Below are positions 18,734 through 27,738 of a DNA stretch of 64,000 bases, in pieces. The DNA is from Thermodesulfovibrio sp. 3462-1. GTDB taxonomy: Bacteria; Nitrospirota; Thermodesulfovibrionia; Thermodesulfovibrionales; Thermodesulfovibrionaceae. Made by a program: the position numbers and the translations under genes. The notes beneath the pieces were generated by a model. The model searched no databases and had not been told where the DNA came from. It was given only the letters and a program-made list of their open reading frames with translations. Every line of letters starts with the position of its first letter. Positions within the stretch are counted from its first letter, which is position 1. Where the stretch lies: contig NZ_CP144374.1 in the NCBI RefSeq assembly GCF_040451425.1, positions 1,218,501 through 1,282,500 on the forward strand, written 5' to 3'.

Positions 18734-19986
18734 TATCTTAAAATCTCTCCAATTGTAAAAATTTTTCTATAATACTTTCCATTTTTGAGACATCTTACTA
18801 AAATTTTTTCTCCATCAGGACTGAAAACAGGCTCCCACAGCATCTCAAAAACATCCTTTCCAATCTTTCCATCAAGCACTATAAAGAAAACTCCGTCCCT
18901 TTCTACTTTTGCAACAATGTGAGAACCATCAGGGCTGAATTGGGGTGTCCATACTCTTTCAAAGCCTTCGCTCCATGCAATTCCGTCAACAGCCACTGTC
19001 CATAAATTGTTTTCCCTTACAACAGATGCTACTTTTTTACCATCAGGACTGAATTGAGGAGGCAGAACAGCCTGAGAGAATGTCTTTGTCCATGCAACTC
19101 CGTCAACAGCTACTGTCCATTTTCCAAACTCTGTGGCAACAACTGCTGCAATCCTTTTCCCATCAGGACTAACTCTCTGATTCCATAGCTGGACAAAATA
19201 CTTATCCCATAAAGGTTTTCCATTCAAAACCAGTGTCCATCCTTTATCTGTTTTAACAGGAACGCATACATCATTTTCATTGATGAAAGCAGGCTCCCAT
19301 GCATTAGGAAAAATCTCCTTCCACAGAGCTCCATCAACTGCCACTGTAAATTCCTGCTGGGAAAGCCTGACTGTAGCAGCAATCCTTTTCCCATCAGGAC
19401 TGAAAGTTAATCCAAAAACAGAAATAAAGTTTTTATCCCACGGAACTCCATTAACTGCAACTGTCCATACTCCTTCTTTAAAACTAAATATATCAAGCAC
19501 CTGAGGATTTTTTGTCCTTACATAGCAGGCTGTTTTTTTGGCATCAGGTGAGATAAATAAATCCCTCGCATCAAAAAAGAGATTATCCCAAACCTTTCCA
19601 TTTACACAGGCTCCATAGGAATCTCCTTTTTTTATATTAAAGGCTGCGCATGATGCATCTTTGCTGAACTGAAGATTCCATGCATAATCAAAAGTTTCAT
19701 CAAGCAAAACCTCATCCTTTGCCATTGTCCATTCATAATTCTTCAAAACAAGGCAGGTAACAGAACCATCAGGAATAAGCCTTAAAAAACAAACTCTTTC
19801 AAATGTGTCATCCCATGTTTTTCCATTTATGCATGGCGTAACCTTTTTGTCTTCAATTTCAACAACTGCAGCAATCTTTTCTCCATCAGGACTTGGGACA
19901 AATTCATGGACAAAATTGAATCTGTTTTTCCAGTCGTTCACATCACATACTAATTTTTCCTTTGTTTGCCAATCCCAGTTGAACAT
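18733..19986 (-). CDS. tmcD: Tryptophan-rich beta-propeller protein, TmcD-like
   Basis: A 417-residue protein with no signal peptide and about nine or ten WD40/TolB-like repeats. Each repeat has a FSPDGKRIAAVV-type strand followed by W-T-V-A-V-D-G-x-x-W. The high Trp content, repeat pattern and position directly before the cytochrome b and HdrD-like genes match TmcD, the cytoplasmic Trp-rich subunit of the Tmc redox complex of sulfate reducers, whose function is unknown. It is the first gene of the operon; a promoter lies just upstream and the leader is very short, without a Shine-Dalgarno. The repeats are regular and intact. Confidence 0.75.
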   Translation of the reverse strand: MFNWDWQTKEKLVCDVNDWKNRFNFVHEFVPSPDGEKIAAVVEIEDKKVTPCINGKTWDDTFERVCFLRLIPDGSVTCLVLKNYEWTMAKDEVLLDETFDYAWNLQFSKDASCAAFNIKKGDSYGACVNGKVWDNLFFDARDLFISPDAKKTACYVRTKNPQVLDIFSFKEGVWTVAVNGVPWDKNFISVFGLTFSPDGKRIAATVRLSQQEFTVAVDGALWKEIFPNAWEPAFINENDVCVPVKTDKGWTLVLNGKPLWDKYFVQLWNQRVSPDGKRIAAVVATEFGKWTVAVDGVAWTKTFSQAVLPPQFSPDGKKVASVVRENNLWTVAVDGIAWSEGFERVWTPQFSPDGSHIVAKVERDGVFFIVLDGKIGKDVFEMLWEPVFSPDGEKILVRCLKNGKYYRKIFTIGEILR

Positions 19987-20000
19987 GTTAATCGTTATCT

Positions 20001-20029
20001 ATTAAAAAACAGAATTAAAAAAAAGTCAA
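20001..20029 (-). promoter_or_regulatory. Promoter of the Tmc/Hmc operon
   Basis: On the minus strand TTGACT (20029-20024) and TTTAAT (20006-20001) are separated by exactly 17 nt. The -10 ends 14 nt before the tmcD-like ATG, predicting a leader of about 8 nt with no Shine-Dalgarno. Confidence 0.6.
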
Positions 20030-20263
20030 GTGGGTATGCGCAAACCTATATCTTCGCATACATCACTTCAACGCCTCCATGATGTCTCTCCCTTTTTTTC
20101 TAAAAATCTTTAACAAAAACTAATGCCAGATAATCCTCTAAAATTTTCCCTTTAACCTCCAGTGGCAAAAGACCGCTAAGAATACTTATTTTCAAAGAAG
20201 GAGAAATGAATAGAAATTTTAAAAGTTTTTTCAGCTTTTGTTTGATCATCTAATTTCCATTTT

Positions 20264-23200
20264 CTACCATTCATTTCTTGCCCCTCCAATTATTTTTATT
20301 TCTTCCTCTGTTAAATCATAGAGTTTATAAACCAATTTATCTATTTCTTTTTCAAGTTCTTTGACTTTTGCTTGTTTTTGTGGATTTGTTTCGTAGTCCG
20401 GAGATTGGGTGAGGGAGAGGATTTGGGAGACGAGATTTTCTATCTCTTTGACTATGTGATGGTTTTGGGGGGGTGATGGGGGGAATGAAAATTCTTTCAA
20501 CATACTGGTTTGACAATAAAAAGCCCGTGTCAGCATATTGATGGACGTATGTTTTGACATAAAAATCAACTAATTTTGAATTTAAAATTCCCAATAAAAA
20601 TCTTAAATTTTCTCCAGTCATAAAAGCCATCGAATCAAGAATGTATAAACCTTTTGGAACAAAACAAAATGAAAATTGTTGTGTCACCCTCTGCCACACA
20701 ATCTTTTCCTTTTCAAATTCGGGGTAGTAGTCTGATGCCCATCTTTGTAAAGCATACCACTCATACCTTTTGCAAGTCTCTTCTTTGTTCCTTTGCATAA
20801 GTCCATCTTTATATTGAAGTAAATAACTGTATAAAGCTGGATATTTCTTTCTAAATTCACTTTCTGCTAATTCAGAAGCTCCTGTAATATTTTGATTTTT
20901 GTGTAATGGAAAATGCCAAGGTATATATATCAACCACAATCCTGCCCACTTGTATCTCCACCTTTCTATATCCCTTCCTCTCAAAACTGGTTTTATTATC
21001 TCTTCTGTTCTTTTTCTCTCTTCTTCTGTTTTGCAGTTAGCCAAAATCCTGTTTCTTGTTTCTGTATCAATTATAAATGCCTCGTTAAAGCCTGTTTTTA
21101 TTCCAAAGTAAATTTTTACATCCCAATCTTTTAATGGCTTTCCAATCTTTTCTATCTTTTCTTTGAGTGCTAAAACCTTTTCATCAGCAAGTGTCCAGGC
21201 ATTTTCAGAGAGTTTTTGTTGTGGGATTGTGTTTTGATTTTTACTGATATATTCAATTACATCACCATCAACTTTACCTACATTTACAAATTTCACTTTG
21301 TGGTTATCATCTGGTTTTGCTTTTTGAAACAGTATTATGTTTGTATCAACAGTTTGTTCAAATACAGGGTAACCACTAAAATCAACGAGGGTTAAAACTT
21401 TTGTGTTTTCTTTAAGAAGCTTTCTTAATTTCTCTCCATACTTTGCCCTCATCCATTTGTTGCTTGAAATAAAACAAAGGATACCTTGTGGCAAAAGCAA
21501 GTTATAGCCTTTTTCATAAAAATAAACATAAATGTCTGCTGTCGATGCAAATACCTTGTACCCTTGCTGTTGAAGAATTGGCTTTAATTCCTTGATCCTC
21601 TCCTGCCTCACATAAGGCGGGTTGCCTATCACTATGTCAAAGCCATCCTCTACCCCAAACATCCATTCTGAATCAAACCAATCCGCTTTTGCCATTTGCG
21701 AAAAAATATCAATTTCTACTATCTTTTGAACTGAAGTTTCAGGCCAGCCAGATTTAATAAGTAAACTCTTTATTTCTTCTCTTATTTCTTTGGCTTTATT
21801 TTCAATTCTCTTTTTCTCTTTGCGATTTTTTATTCTAAAAAATTTTTTATGTAAGGTTTTCAAATCCTCTTTGGGTTTTTCAATTTCCTGTGGAATAAGC
21901 GCAAGTTGCTTAGGTCTTTCAAGACTAATCAAGGTATCTGCAGAAACAAATTTAGTCTCTAAGTGAGGAAGGGGTCTAATCCCAAAATTGGGTTTATTAA
22001 AATCAACCTTTTGGTCTATCAATAAGCTCAGAAAGAATCTTAACTTACATATTTGAATAGCTATAGGTTGAATATCAACACCATAGATGGAATTCTCAAT
22101 AATATAAAGTTTTCTTGCATAATCTGGATAATTTATAGATTCATCAAAGATTTCATTCACTTCTTTGAGTAAATTTTCTCTCTCCTCTTTATTATCTATT
22201 TTCAAAACCTTCTCAACTTCCAGTAAAGCTTTATTAAATTGAAGTTCATACCATAATTTATTATCCGGATCTATTTTACTCAAAACATGGACTAATTTAT
22301 GAACTACTCCCATTGGAAAAGCACCAGAGCCAACTGCAGGATCTATAACTTTAAGAGAATCTATAGCCTTTATTAAATTATCTTTTTCAAAGGGAGTCAA
22401 ACCTACCTCTCTTTCTTCGTAAGAAAGAATTTTCTTAAGTTTTTCTTCATCAATAGCTGTTTTTGTCTTAAAGTATTCAAGAAGAGCTTCTTCAACCATA
22501 AAATCAACAATTTCTTTGGGAGTATAATAGGAGCCTGTTGCTTTTCTTGCAGTAGTTTGAGTTTCTGGATTATAACAAGCAAGAAGATTTTCAAATATAT
22601 GTCCTAAAAGTTCTGGATCAAGAGAAACTTCTACATCAATAGGCGAGGATTCATCTGCAGTAAAGTTGTAATCTTTTAAAATATTAATAAGCCCTCTAAC
22701 TTTTGCCTTCTTCTTTTCTCCATAGAAATCACTTAAATCCACTTCTCTTTCAGAAGAAAAGAAGAGAAAATCTGGAATCTTTGCCCTTTTGTCTTCTCTA
22801 CGACTAAAACCATCTATATAGTTGGAATCTTCATCTAAGCATTCAAAAAGGCCACCATTAATAAAAGGAACCTTGCTAAAAAGCTTTATAAATTCGTCCT
22901 CAGAGATAAGAAGTTTATTTTTGTATCTATAAAGAGTTTTTACTCCATAGTGCGTTCTATTTTCCAAAAAGGTTCCATCTTTTGTAAATTCTCTCTCTTC
23001 AGGATATCTATTTAAAGTTGCAAAAAACAAATTCTGAAGAACGGCATTGTAATAATTATCAACCTCTCCAAAGTCTTTGACTATCTTAGTCAAAAAGGAT
23101 TCCTCAAAAATCTCTTCAGGAATTAACTTCTTTTCTTTCAAAAACCAAACAAAAATAAGCCTTGTAAGAAGCCTTATTAGATTTTCCTCAGAAACTCCCC

Positions 23201-23798
23201 CAGGAAACCAGACATTTTTTAGAGCCCAGGCATACCAGTTTTGAATCTCTGTATAAAACTCTTTGGTAAGGGGAAGGGTTGAAAAGGCTGAAATTAGGGT
23301 TTTTAATTGGAAAAAATCTCCCTCATATAGGGCTTTAAGAAAAGTTCTATATGGCCTTCCTCTTTCTACAAAATAGGTATACCTCTTGTAATAGCTGAAA
23401 GCTGTTTTGCCAGGTTCATAAATCTTATGAACCAAAGAAAACCTGAAATTTCCCTCTAAATCATAAAAGGTAAAAAGACCTGCATCAACCCCTATGTTGT
23501 CTGTTGTTCTTAAGATTTTTTTAGCAAGCTCAAATTGTCTTTTCTTGCTTGACCTATCAGAAAGCTCATACTCTACCTTTACACCAAAGGCTTTTAAAGT
23601 GTTATTATCTCTTAATCTAACCGTCAAAATTTCTCTTATATCCGAGAACTTTTCATCCTCAAAATCAAAAAGCCTCTTTTCATAAAATTGAGGATCTAAT
23701 TTTTTGAACTTCCAATAAAGAACATCATCTTTTAAGGTTTTTAAAGAAAAATTATGAACTAACTTCTCCAGAGCTTCACGAAGAATATCGCTTGACAT
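20264..23798 (-). CDS. Eco57I-like adenine-N6 DNA methyltransferase (type IIG-like), C-terminus off-frame at a C7 tract
   Basis: Large DNA-modifying enzyme paired with a helicase. The SAM motif DPAVGSGAFPMGV and the target-base motif IGNPPYVRQ mark a gamma-class N6-adenine methyltransferase. The N-terminal third (ALEKLVHNF onward) and the C-terminal third resemble type IIG enzymes with a TaqI-like target-recognition region. Reading from ATG 23798, the frame as given ends at 20352 (1148 residues) with an unlikely tail PKPSHSQRDRKSRLP. At a C7 run (plus-strand G7, 20467-20473) the other frame continues QNHHIVKEIENLVSQIL to 20264, with the conserved tail KELEKEIDKLVYKLYDLTEEE. An in-frame ATG at 23834 exists but lies well inside the helicase end. 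Nuclease activity is not evident. Confidence 0.8.
20467..20483 (-). repeat. Poly-C tracts (C6 and C7) in the methyltransferase gene
   Basis: The plus strand shows G7 (20467-20473), TGAT, then G6 (20478-20483); on the coding strand these are C6 and C7. They are the longest G/C homopolymers I noticed in this AT-rich window and sit at the point where the conserved C-terminal tail changes frame. Such tracts change length by slipped-strand pairing. Confidence 0.75.
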
Positions 23799-26700
23799 AG
23801 GACTTACCATCAATCTTTTGGTTTTCAATAGCAATTATTACCTCTTCTGGCTTTTCTTTAAGGAATTTTTCAATTTTATCGAGAAAATCTTCCCCTATCT
23901 CAGATTTTATTTCTTCTAATTTGCTAACAAGCTTTTCCAAAAGCCCTTTTAATTTCTCCTTGTTTCCTTCTTGCTCATAATTTCTTATTTTTTTACAGAT
24001 ATCTTCAAAATCTGCAATTTTTCCTATTACATATTCAGAGAGCGTACGATACCTTGTTATGTCTTCTATAAGATCTGAAATGAAGGAGTGATAATTATTG
24101 AGTTCTTCATAGGGCATTTCAAGAATTAGTTTTAATGCCCTTTGAGAGGACTCAAATAAATCTTTAGAAGATGTCCTAATATCATTCTTTGCAGGAAAAG
24201 ATTTTTCAAGAATTTGATGATAAACTTCCCAGAAGTCAGAGCTTAAAGGTAACTGCCTTTCTTCAGGATGGGCTTTTATTTTCTCAAACACTTCTTCAAA
24301 GGTTGTAGTTTTTGCCGCTCTTTCATCGTATCTTTGATATCCAACGAAAAGGTCTTTACCTCTTTTGATAAAAACCATAAGTTCATTTTCTGATTCGGTT
24401 TTAGCAACTTTAATTCTACTTGGGAGATCTTTTAGGCTTTCAACAAGCTCACGATGCTCTGTTAAAATGCGGTCATATTCTTTAAACACTTTGGTATAGA
24501 AACTTTCCTCCTCTTCATCCTGAGGCTTAGTTGTAAGTCTCCGATAGAGTTCGGAGGACTGGGGCTCTTCATCGGGACTAAAAATTTTGGCATCCTCACC
24601 AAGAACATTGTGAATCATGAACATTTTAGTTTGAGCAATTTCTCTTGACCGCACATAGTCTGCACCTTTTTGTGTTGGGAAAAAGTTTACAATGTAAATT
24701 TCATCATAGACCTTTTTGGCAATACGATTTATACGTCCAACTCTTTGAATAACTCTCACAGGATTCCAGGGAATATCATAGTTTATAACCTCTCCGGCTC
24801 TGTTTAAGTTAAAACCCTCTGAAAGTTTATCTGTTGTAAGAAGTATATCATACTCATCTCTTTGTTCTTTATATTGAGCATCAAAATTGGCATATATTTT
24901 TTTTATGATAGTTTTGCTTAAATTTCCAGCAGCTGTAAGAACTCGACTACCAAAGTGTTCATTAAGAATTTCTTTTAGATACTTTGCAGTATCTATATAT
25001 TCTGTATAAATTACAACTTTTCTTCTCTTTTCGTTAAACTCTTTAACAACTTCTACAAGTTTCTGAGCCTTTGGATCTTCTTCAAGTAAATTTAGATCTT
25101 CCATTTCCTCCTTTAGCTCTTTGAATAACTGAATATCTGATTCAATATCCCTGAAGAATTCATCCCTTAATTTAAACTTATTGATATCATAAACTTTGTA
25201 AAAAGAAGAGTCCAATTTTTCCTCTTCTAATTGCTTTTTGTAATTCTCTAATATTTCTAAAATTTCCTCTTCGTCTTTTTCATAAATTCGCTCTATAAGC
25301 CTCCTATCAAGAATAAATTTATTGGTTTTTTGAGCAAACTCTAAAGCTTTCTCATAAACTTTCATAAAATTCCCAAGGCTCTCATAGAAAGCTTTAAAAC
25401 TACTTTCAAACCTTTTAACAAGAAGCCTTCGCATAAGATCATAAAGACTTTTCTGATAAGTATAGAGAAAAGGATCTTCCTTTTTTTCTAAATATATTTC
25501 TGGCTCGTCGAAAAGATCCCTTGAGATGCCCTTTTCATATAAAATTGGTAAATAAATAGCTCCTTTAAATCTTCCACCTTCATCAACAGTGTAAAATGAG
25601 TTTATAACTTTATCGTAAAATTCAAGTTGCTCATCTGTTAATTCATAAAAAGCCTCGATTGGGTCTTTTACTTCAGGAAATTCAATTCTCTCTTTATCTT
25701 TGAAATATTTTAAATCCAGGCGATTTCTCCTTATTACCACAGGCTCAAGAATAGAGCGAATTTTTCTTGCAATTTTTTTTACTCTCTGATTGACTTCGAT
25801 CAGATGTTCTGAATTTAGAGAACTTACTTTTTTTAAGAAAAGATCTTGATAAAATCTTAGAGCTCTACTTTTGCGTTTAGGATCACTTGAATTCCAATAT
25901 TTTTTTATATAGGCCAGTTTTTTGAATTCGGTTTCGTATTGTTTAAAGCGGGCTTCAAGATCTCCATCATAAACTATTGATGATTTTTTGGGAATAGTAA
26001 AAAGTTTAAGAAGAGCAAATATGTCTGATGGGCTGTTATTAAAGGGAGTTGCGGAAAGAAGAAGAACTGTTTTTCCTCTGCAAATTTCTCTCAAGTAGTG
26101 GTAGTTTTGTGTTCTTTCATTTCTAAAGCGATGAGCTTCATCTACTATGACCATTTCAAAATCGTGATTATTATTGACAAATTTCAGAGCATCTTCCAAT
26201 TTTCCAAGAGACCATACCTCCCAATCCCAAAGTTTAAAATCTTCCAGATATTTTTTCCAACCTGAAGTTTTAGCATTATCTCCAATAAGATGTGGAGGAC
26301 AAATCACTATTCCTCTTTTACCAAGAGCTTTGGCGGTAAGACATGCAATTATAGTTTTCCCAAGTCCCACAACATCTGCAAGAATGCAGCCACTGTGAGC
26401 TTCACAATTAGCAACTGCCTGAGAAACAGCTGAAAGTTGATAATCATAAGGTTTGTATTTCCTTTCAAGTAAAAGTCTTCTTAAATCTTGAACAGGATAC
26501 AGACCTTGATGTAAATCTAAGTATATTTTTAACAAATATGCATAGGCTTCAAAAGGAGTTATGTTTCGGAAAAAAGTTTCATTCTCAAGAATTTCTATAA
26601 GTTTTTGGACATCTTCAGGAGTTAACTCAATAGCTCTTTCCCAAAAATTGTCAAAATAGTTTTTTGCATCCTCAAAACCATAATCTTTTATTTCTACATT

Positions 26701-27222
26701 AAATTCATCTTGGGATTCAAGACCTGCTCGCGTTAAATTGCTACTGCCTGTTATAAAAAGTCCTGGAAGTATGACCTTCGAATTTTCATCCATGCTGAAT
26801 ATGTATAATTTGGCATGATTGGGTTCTTTGGTTTTTCTAATAATGAGTTTATTTTCTAAAAAAAGTCTTTTGAAAAAATCAACCTGTTCATAAACCTCAG
26901 AATTATCAAGATCAGCTGAAGTAAAAGCTTTTTTAAAGGATTGAAAAAAATCATCTTTAATTATGTTTGAATTAAAAACTTTTAATCTTTTTGCACCTTC
27001 GTATATACCATAAACTCCACTATCAATATTAAGCCCTACAAGGATTTTAAGAAATCCTTCTTTAAGTTTGCCCTCTTCATAAAGTTCCCTTAAAATCTTG
27101 TATAAAACTTTAAAACCTGAAAAATAGAAAAAGCCTACCAGAAATTTAAGTTCAGCACTATTCTTAATTAGTTCCTTAAGTCGTTTTTCAAGATTCTTTT
27201 CAGAAGTATTGGTTATAAACAT
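23776..27222 (-). CDS. Phospholipase D-like/SNF2-type helicase fusion (defence-type)
   Basis: A protein of 1148 residues from the chosen start. The N-terminal ~200 residues form a PLD-like domain with H-A-K-L-Y-I-F and GSSNLTRAGLES, the half-site of HKD nucleases. A superfamily 2 helicase follows: DVVGLGKTIIACL (motif I), IVDEAHRFRNE (II), LLLSATPFNN (III), and QRVGRINRIAKK (VI) in the RecA2 lobe. The C-terminal ~350 residues are charged and helical. ATGs exist at 27234 and 27222; the promoter -10 ends 3 nt before the first, so the second is more likely. It overlaps the methyltransferase gene downstream. Similar helicase-methyltransferase pairs occur in restriction-like and BREX/DISARM-like defence systems; restriction activity is inferred. 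Confidence 0.8.
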   Translation of the reverse strand: MFITNTSEKNLEKRLKELIKNSAELKFLVGFFYFSGFKVLYKILRELYEEGKLKEGFLKILVGLNIDSGVYGIYEGAKRLKVFNSNIIKDDFFQSFKKAFTSADLDNSEVYEQVDFFKRLFLENKLIIRKTKEPNHAKLYIFSMDENSKVILPGLFITGSSNLTRAGLESQDEFNVEIKDYGFEDAKNYFDNFWERAIELTPEDVQKLIEILENETFFRNITPFEAYAYLLKIYLDLHQGLYPVQDLRRLLLERKYKPYDYQLSAVSQAVANCEAHSGCILADVVGLGKTIIACLTAKALGKRGIVICPPHLIGDNAKTSGWKKYLEDFKLWDWEVWSLGKLEDALKFVNNNHDFEMVIVDEAHRFRNERTQNYHYLREICRGKTVLLLSATPFNNSPSDIFALLKLFTIPKKSSIVYDGDLEARFKQYETEFKKLAYIKKYWNSSDPKRKSRALRFYQDLFLKKVSSLNSEHLIEVNQRVKKIARKIRSILEPVVIRRNRLDLKYFKDKERIEFPEVKDPIEAFYELTDEQLEFYDKVINSFYTVDEGGRFKGAIYLPILYEKGISRDLFDEPEIYLEKKEDPFLYTYQKSLYDLMRRLLVKRFESSFKAFYESLGNFMKVYEKALEFAQKTNKFILDRRLIERIYEKDEEEILEILENYKKQLEEEKLDSSFYKVYDINKFKLRDEFFRDIESDIQLFKELKEEMEDLNLLEEDPKAQKLVEVVKEFNEKRRKVVIYTEYIDTAKYLKEILNEHFGSRVLTAAGNLSKTIIKKIYANFDAQYKEQRDEYDILLTTDKLSEGFNLNRAGEVINYDIPWNPVRVIQRVGRINRIAKKVYDEIYIVNFFPTQKGADYVRSREIAQTKMFMIHNVLGEDAKIFSPDEEPQSSELYRRLTTKPQDEEEESFYTKVFKEYDRILTEHRELVESLKDLPSRIKVAKTESENELMVFIKRGKDLFVGYQRYDERAAKTTTFEEVFEKIKAHPEERQLPLSSDFWEVYHQILEKSFPAKNDIRTSSKDLFESSQRALKLILEMPYEELNNYHSFISDLIEDITRYRTLSEYVIGKIADFEDICKKIRNYEQEGNKEKLKGLLEKLVSKLEEIKSEIGEDFLDKIEKFLKEKPEEVIIAIENQKIDGKSYVKRYSS

Positions 27223-27237
27223 GTCAAATCCCATTTT

Positions 27238-27265
27238 TATATAACAGTAATTCCCTATTTGTCAA
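27238..27265 (-). promoter_or_regulatory. Promoter of the helicase-methyltransferase operon
   Basis: Minus-strand TTGACA (27265-27260) and TATATA (27243-27238) with a 16-nt spacer, directly before the helicase gene. The predicted start site is near 27231, which favours translation from the ATG at 27222. Between this promoter and the feo promoter (27266-27411) I see no gene, only an imperfect hairpin near 27336-27353. Confidence 0.5.
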
Positions 27266-27411
27266 GCTTATTGCATCACATAAAAATCTATTCAAAAGGA
27301 GTTTTTACCTTTTTCTTGACACCGTGTTGTCCTTGCATCCCTTGTGGGTGCGAAAAGGAATCTGTAACGAATGGTATTTCAAGTAGATTTTAAATGAGGC
27401 AATTCGGGGGC

Positions 27412-27455
27412 TTGACAAAATTAGAATTTATGTTCAATAATTAGAATTATCTAAT
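27412..27455 (+). promoter_or_regulatory. feoAB promoter with palindromic candidate operator
   Basis: TTGACA (27412-27417) lies 18 nt before AATAAT (27436-27441). A perfect inverted repeat ATTAGA-ATTA-TCTAAT (27440-27455) covers the predicted start region, and AATTAGAATT occurs twice (27419-27428 and 27439-27448), 20 nt apart. Two half-sites two helical turns apart over an iron-transport promoter suggest an iron-responsive repressor site; the regulator is unknown. Confidence 0.5.
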
Positions 27456-27510
27456 AAAATTGGAAAAATATATGTACCATTTATAGAAGGTTTAAATAAG
27501 GAGGCTTGCA

Positions 27511-27738
27511 ATGAAGACATTGCTTGATATAGAGAATGGCAAAAAAGCCAAAATTGTAAAAATTTTAGGAGGAAAAGGTATTCGCCAACACCTTCAATGC
27601 CTTGGAATACATATTGGTGATATTGTGACATTGAAAAAAAGCTCTTTTCTGGGCGGTCCTGTGCTTCTGGAAGTAAATGGGGTTGATGTAGCACTGGGTA
27701 GAGGAGTTGCTTCAAAGATAGAAGTGGAGGAATTGTAA
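27511..27738 (+). CDS. feoA: Ferrous iron transport protein A
   Basis: A 75-residue SH3-like cytoplasmic protein that assists FeoB. KAKIVKILGGKGIRQHLQCLGIHIGD (here in part: KILGGKGIRQHLQCLGI) and the VDVALGRGVASKIEV end match the FeoA domain. AAGGAGG precedes the ATG, and the last base of the stop is shared with the feoB ATG region (TAATG), so the pair is translationally coupled. Confidence 0.92.
   Translation: MKTLLDIENGKKAKIVKILGGKGIRQHLQCLGIHIGDIVTLKKSSFLGGPVLLEVNGVDVALGRGVASKIEVEEL

Noticed and set aside
20100-20249. A 49-codon minus-strand ORF downstream of the methyltransferase gene (MIKQKLKKLLKFLFISPSLK at the start)
   Set aside because: No recognisable family, no clear ribosome-binding site and no repeat or motif; it might be a gene remnant but cannot be supported.
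23798-23834. Upstream ATG 23834 as start of the methyltransferase
   Set aside because: It lies well inside the helicase end and adds 12 residues without family-like sequence; 23798 fits better.
27266-27411. Hairpin GCATCCC..GGGTGC between the helicase and feo promoters
   Set aside because: Imperfect stem with no U-run and no gene context; not enough for a terminator or RNA call.
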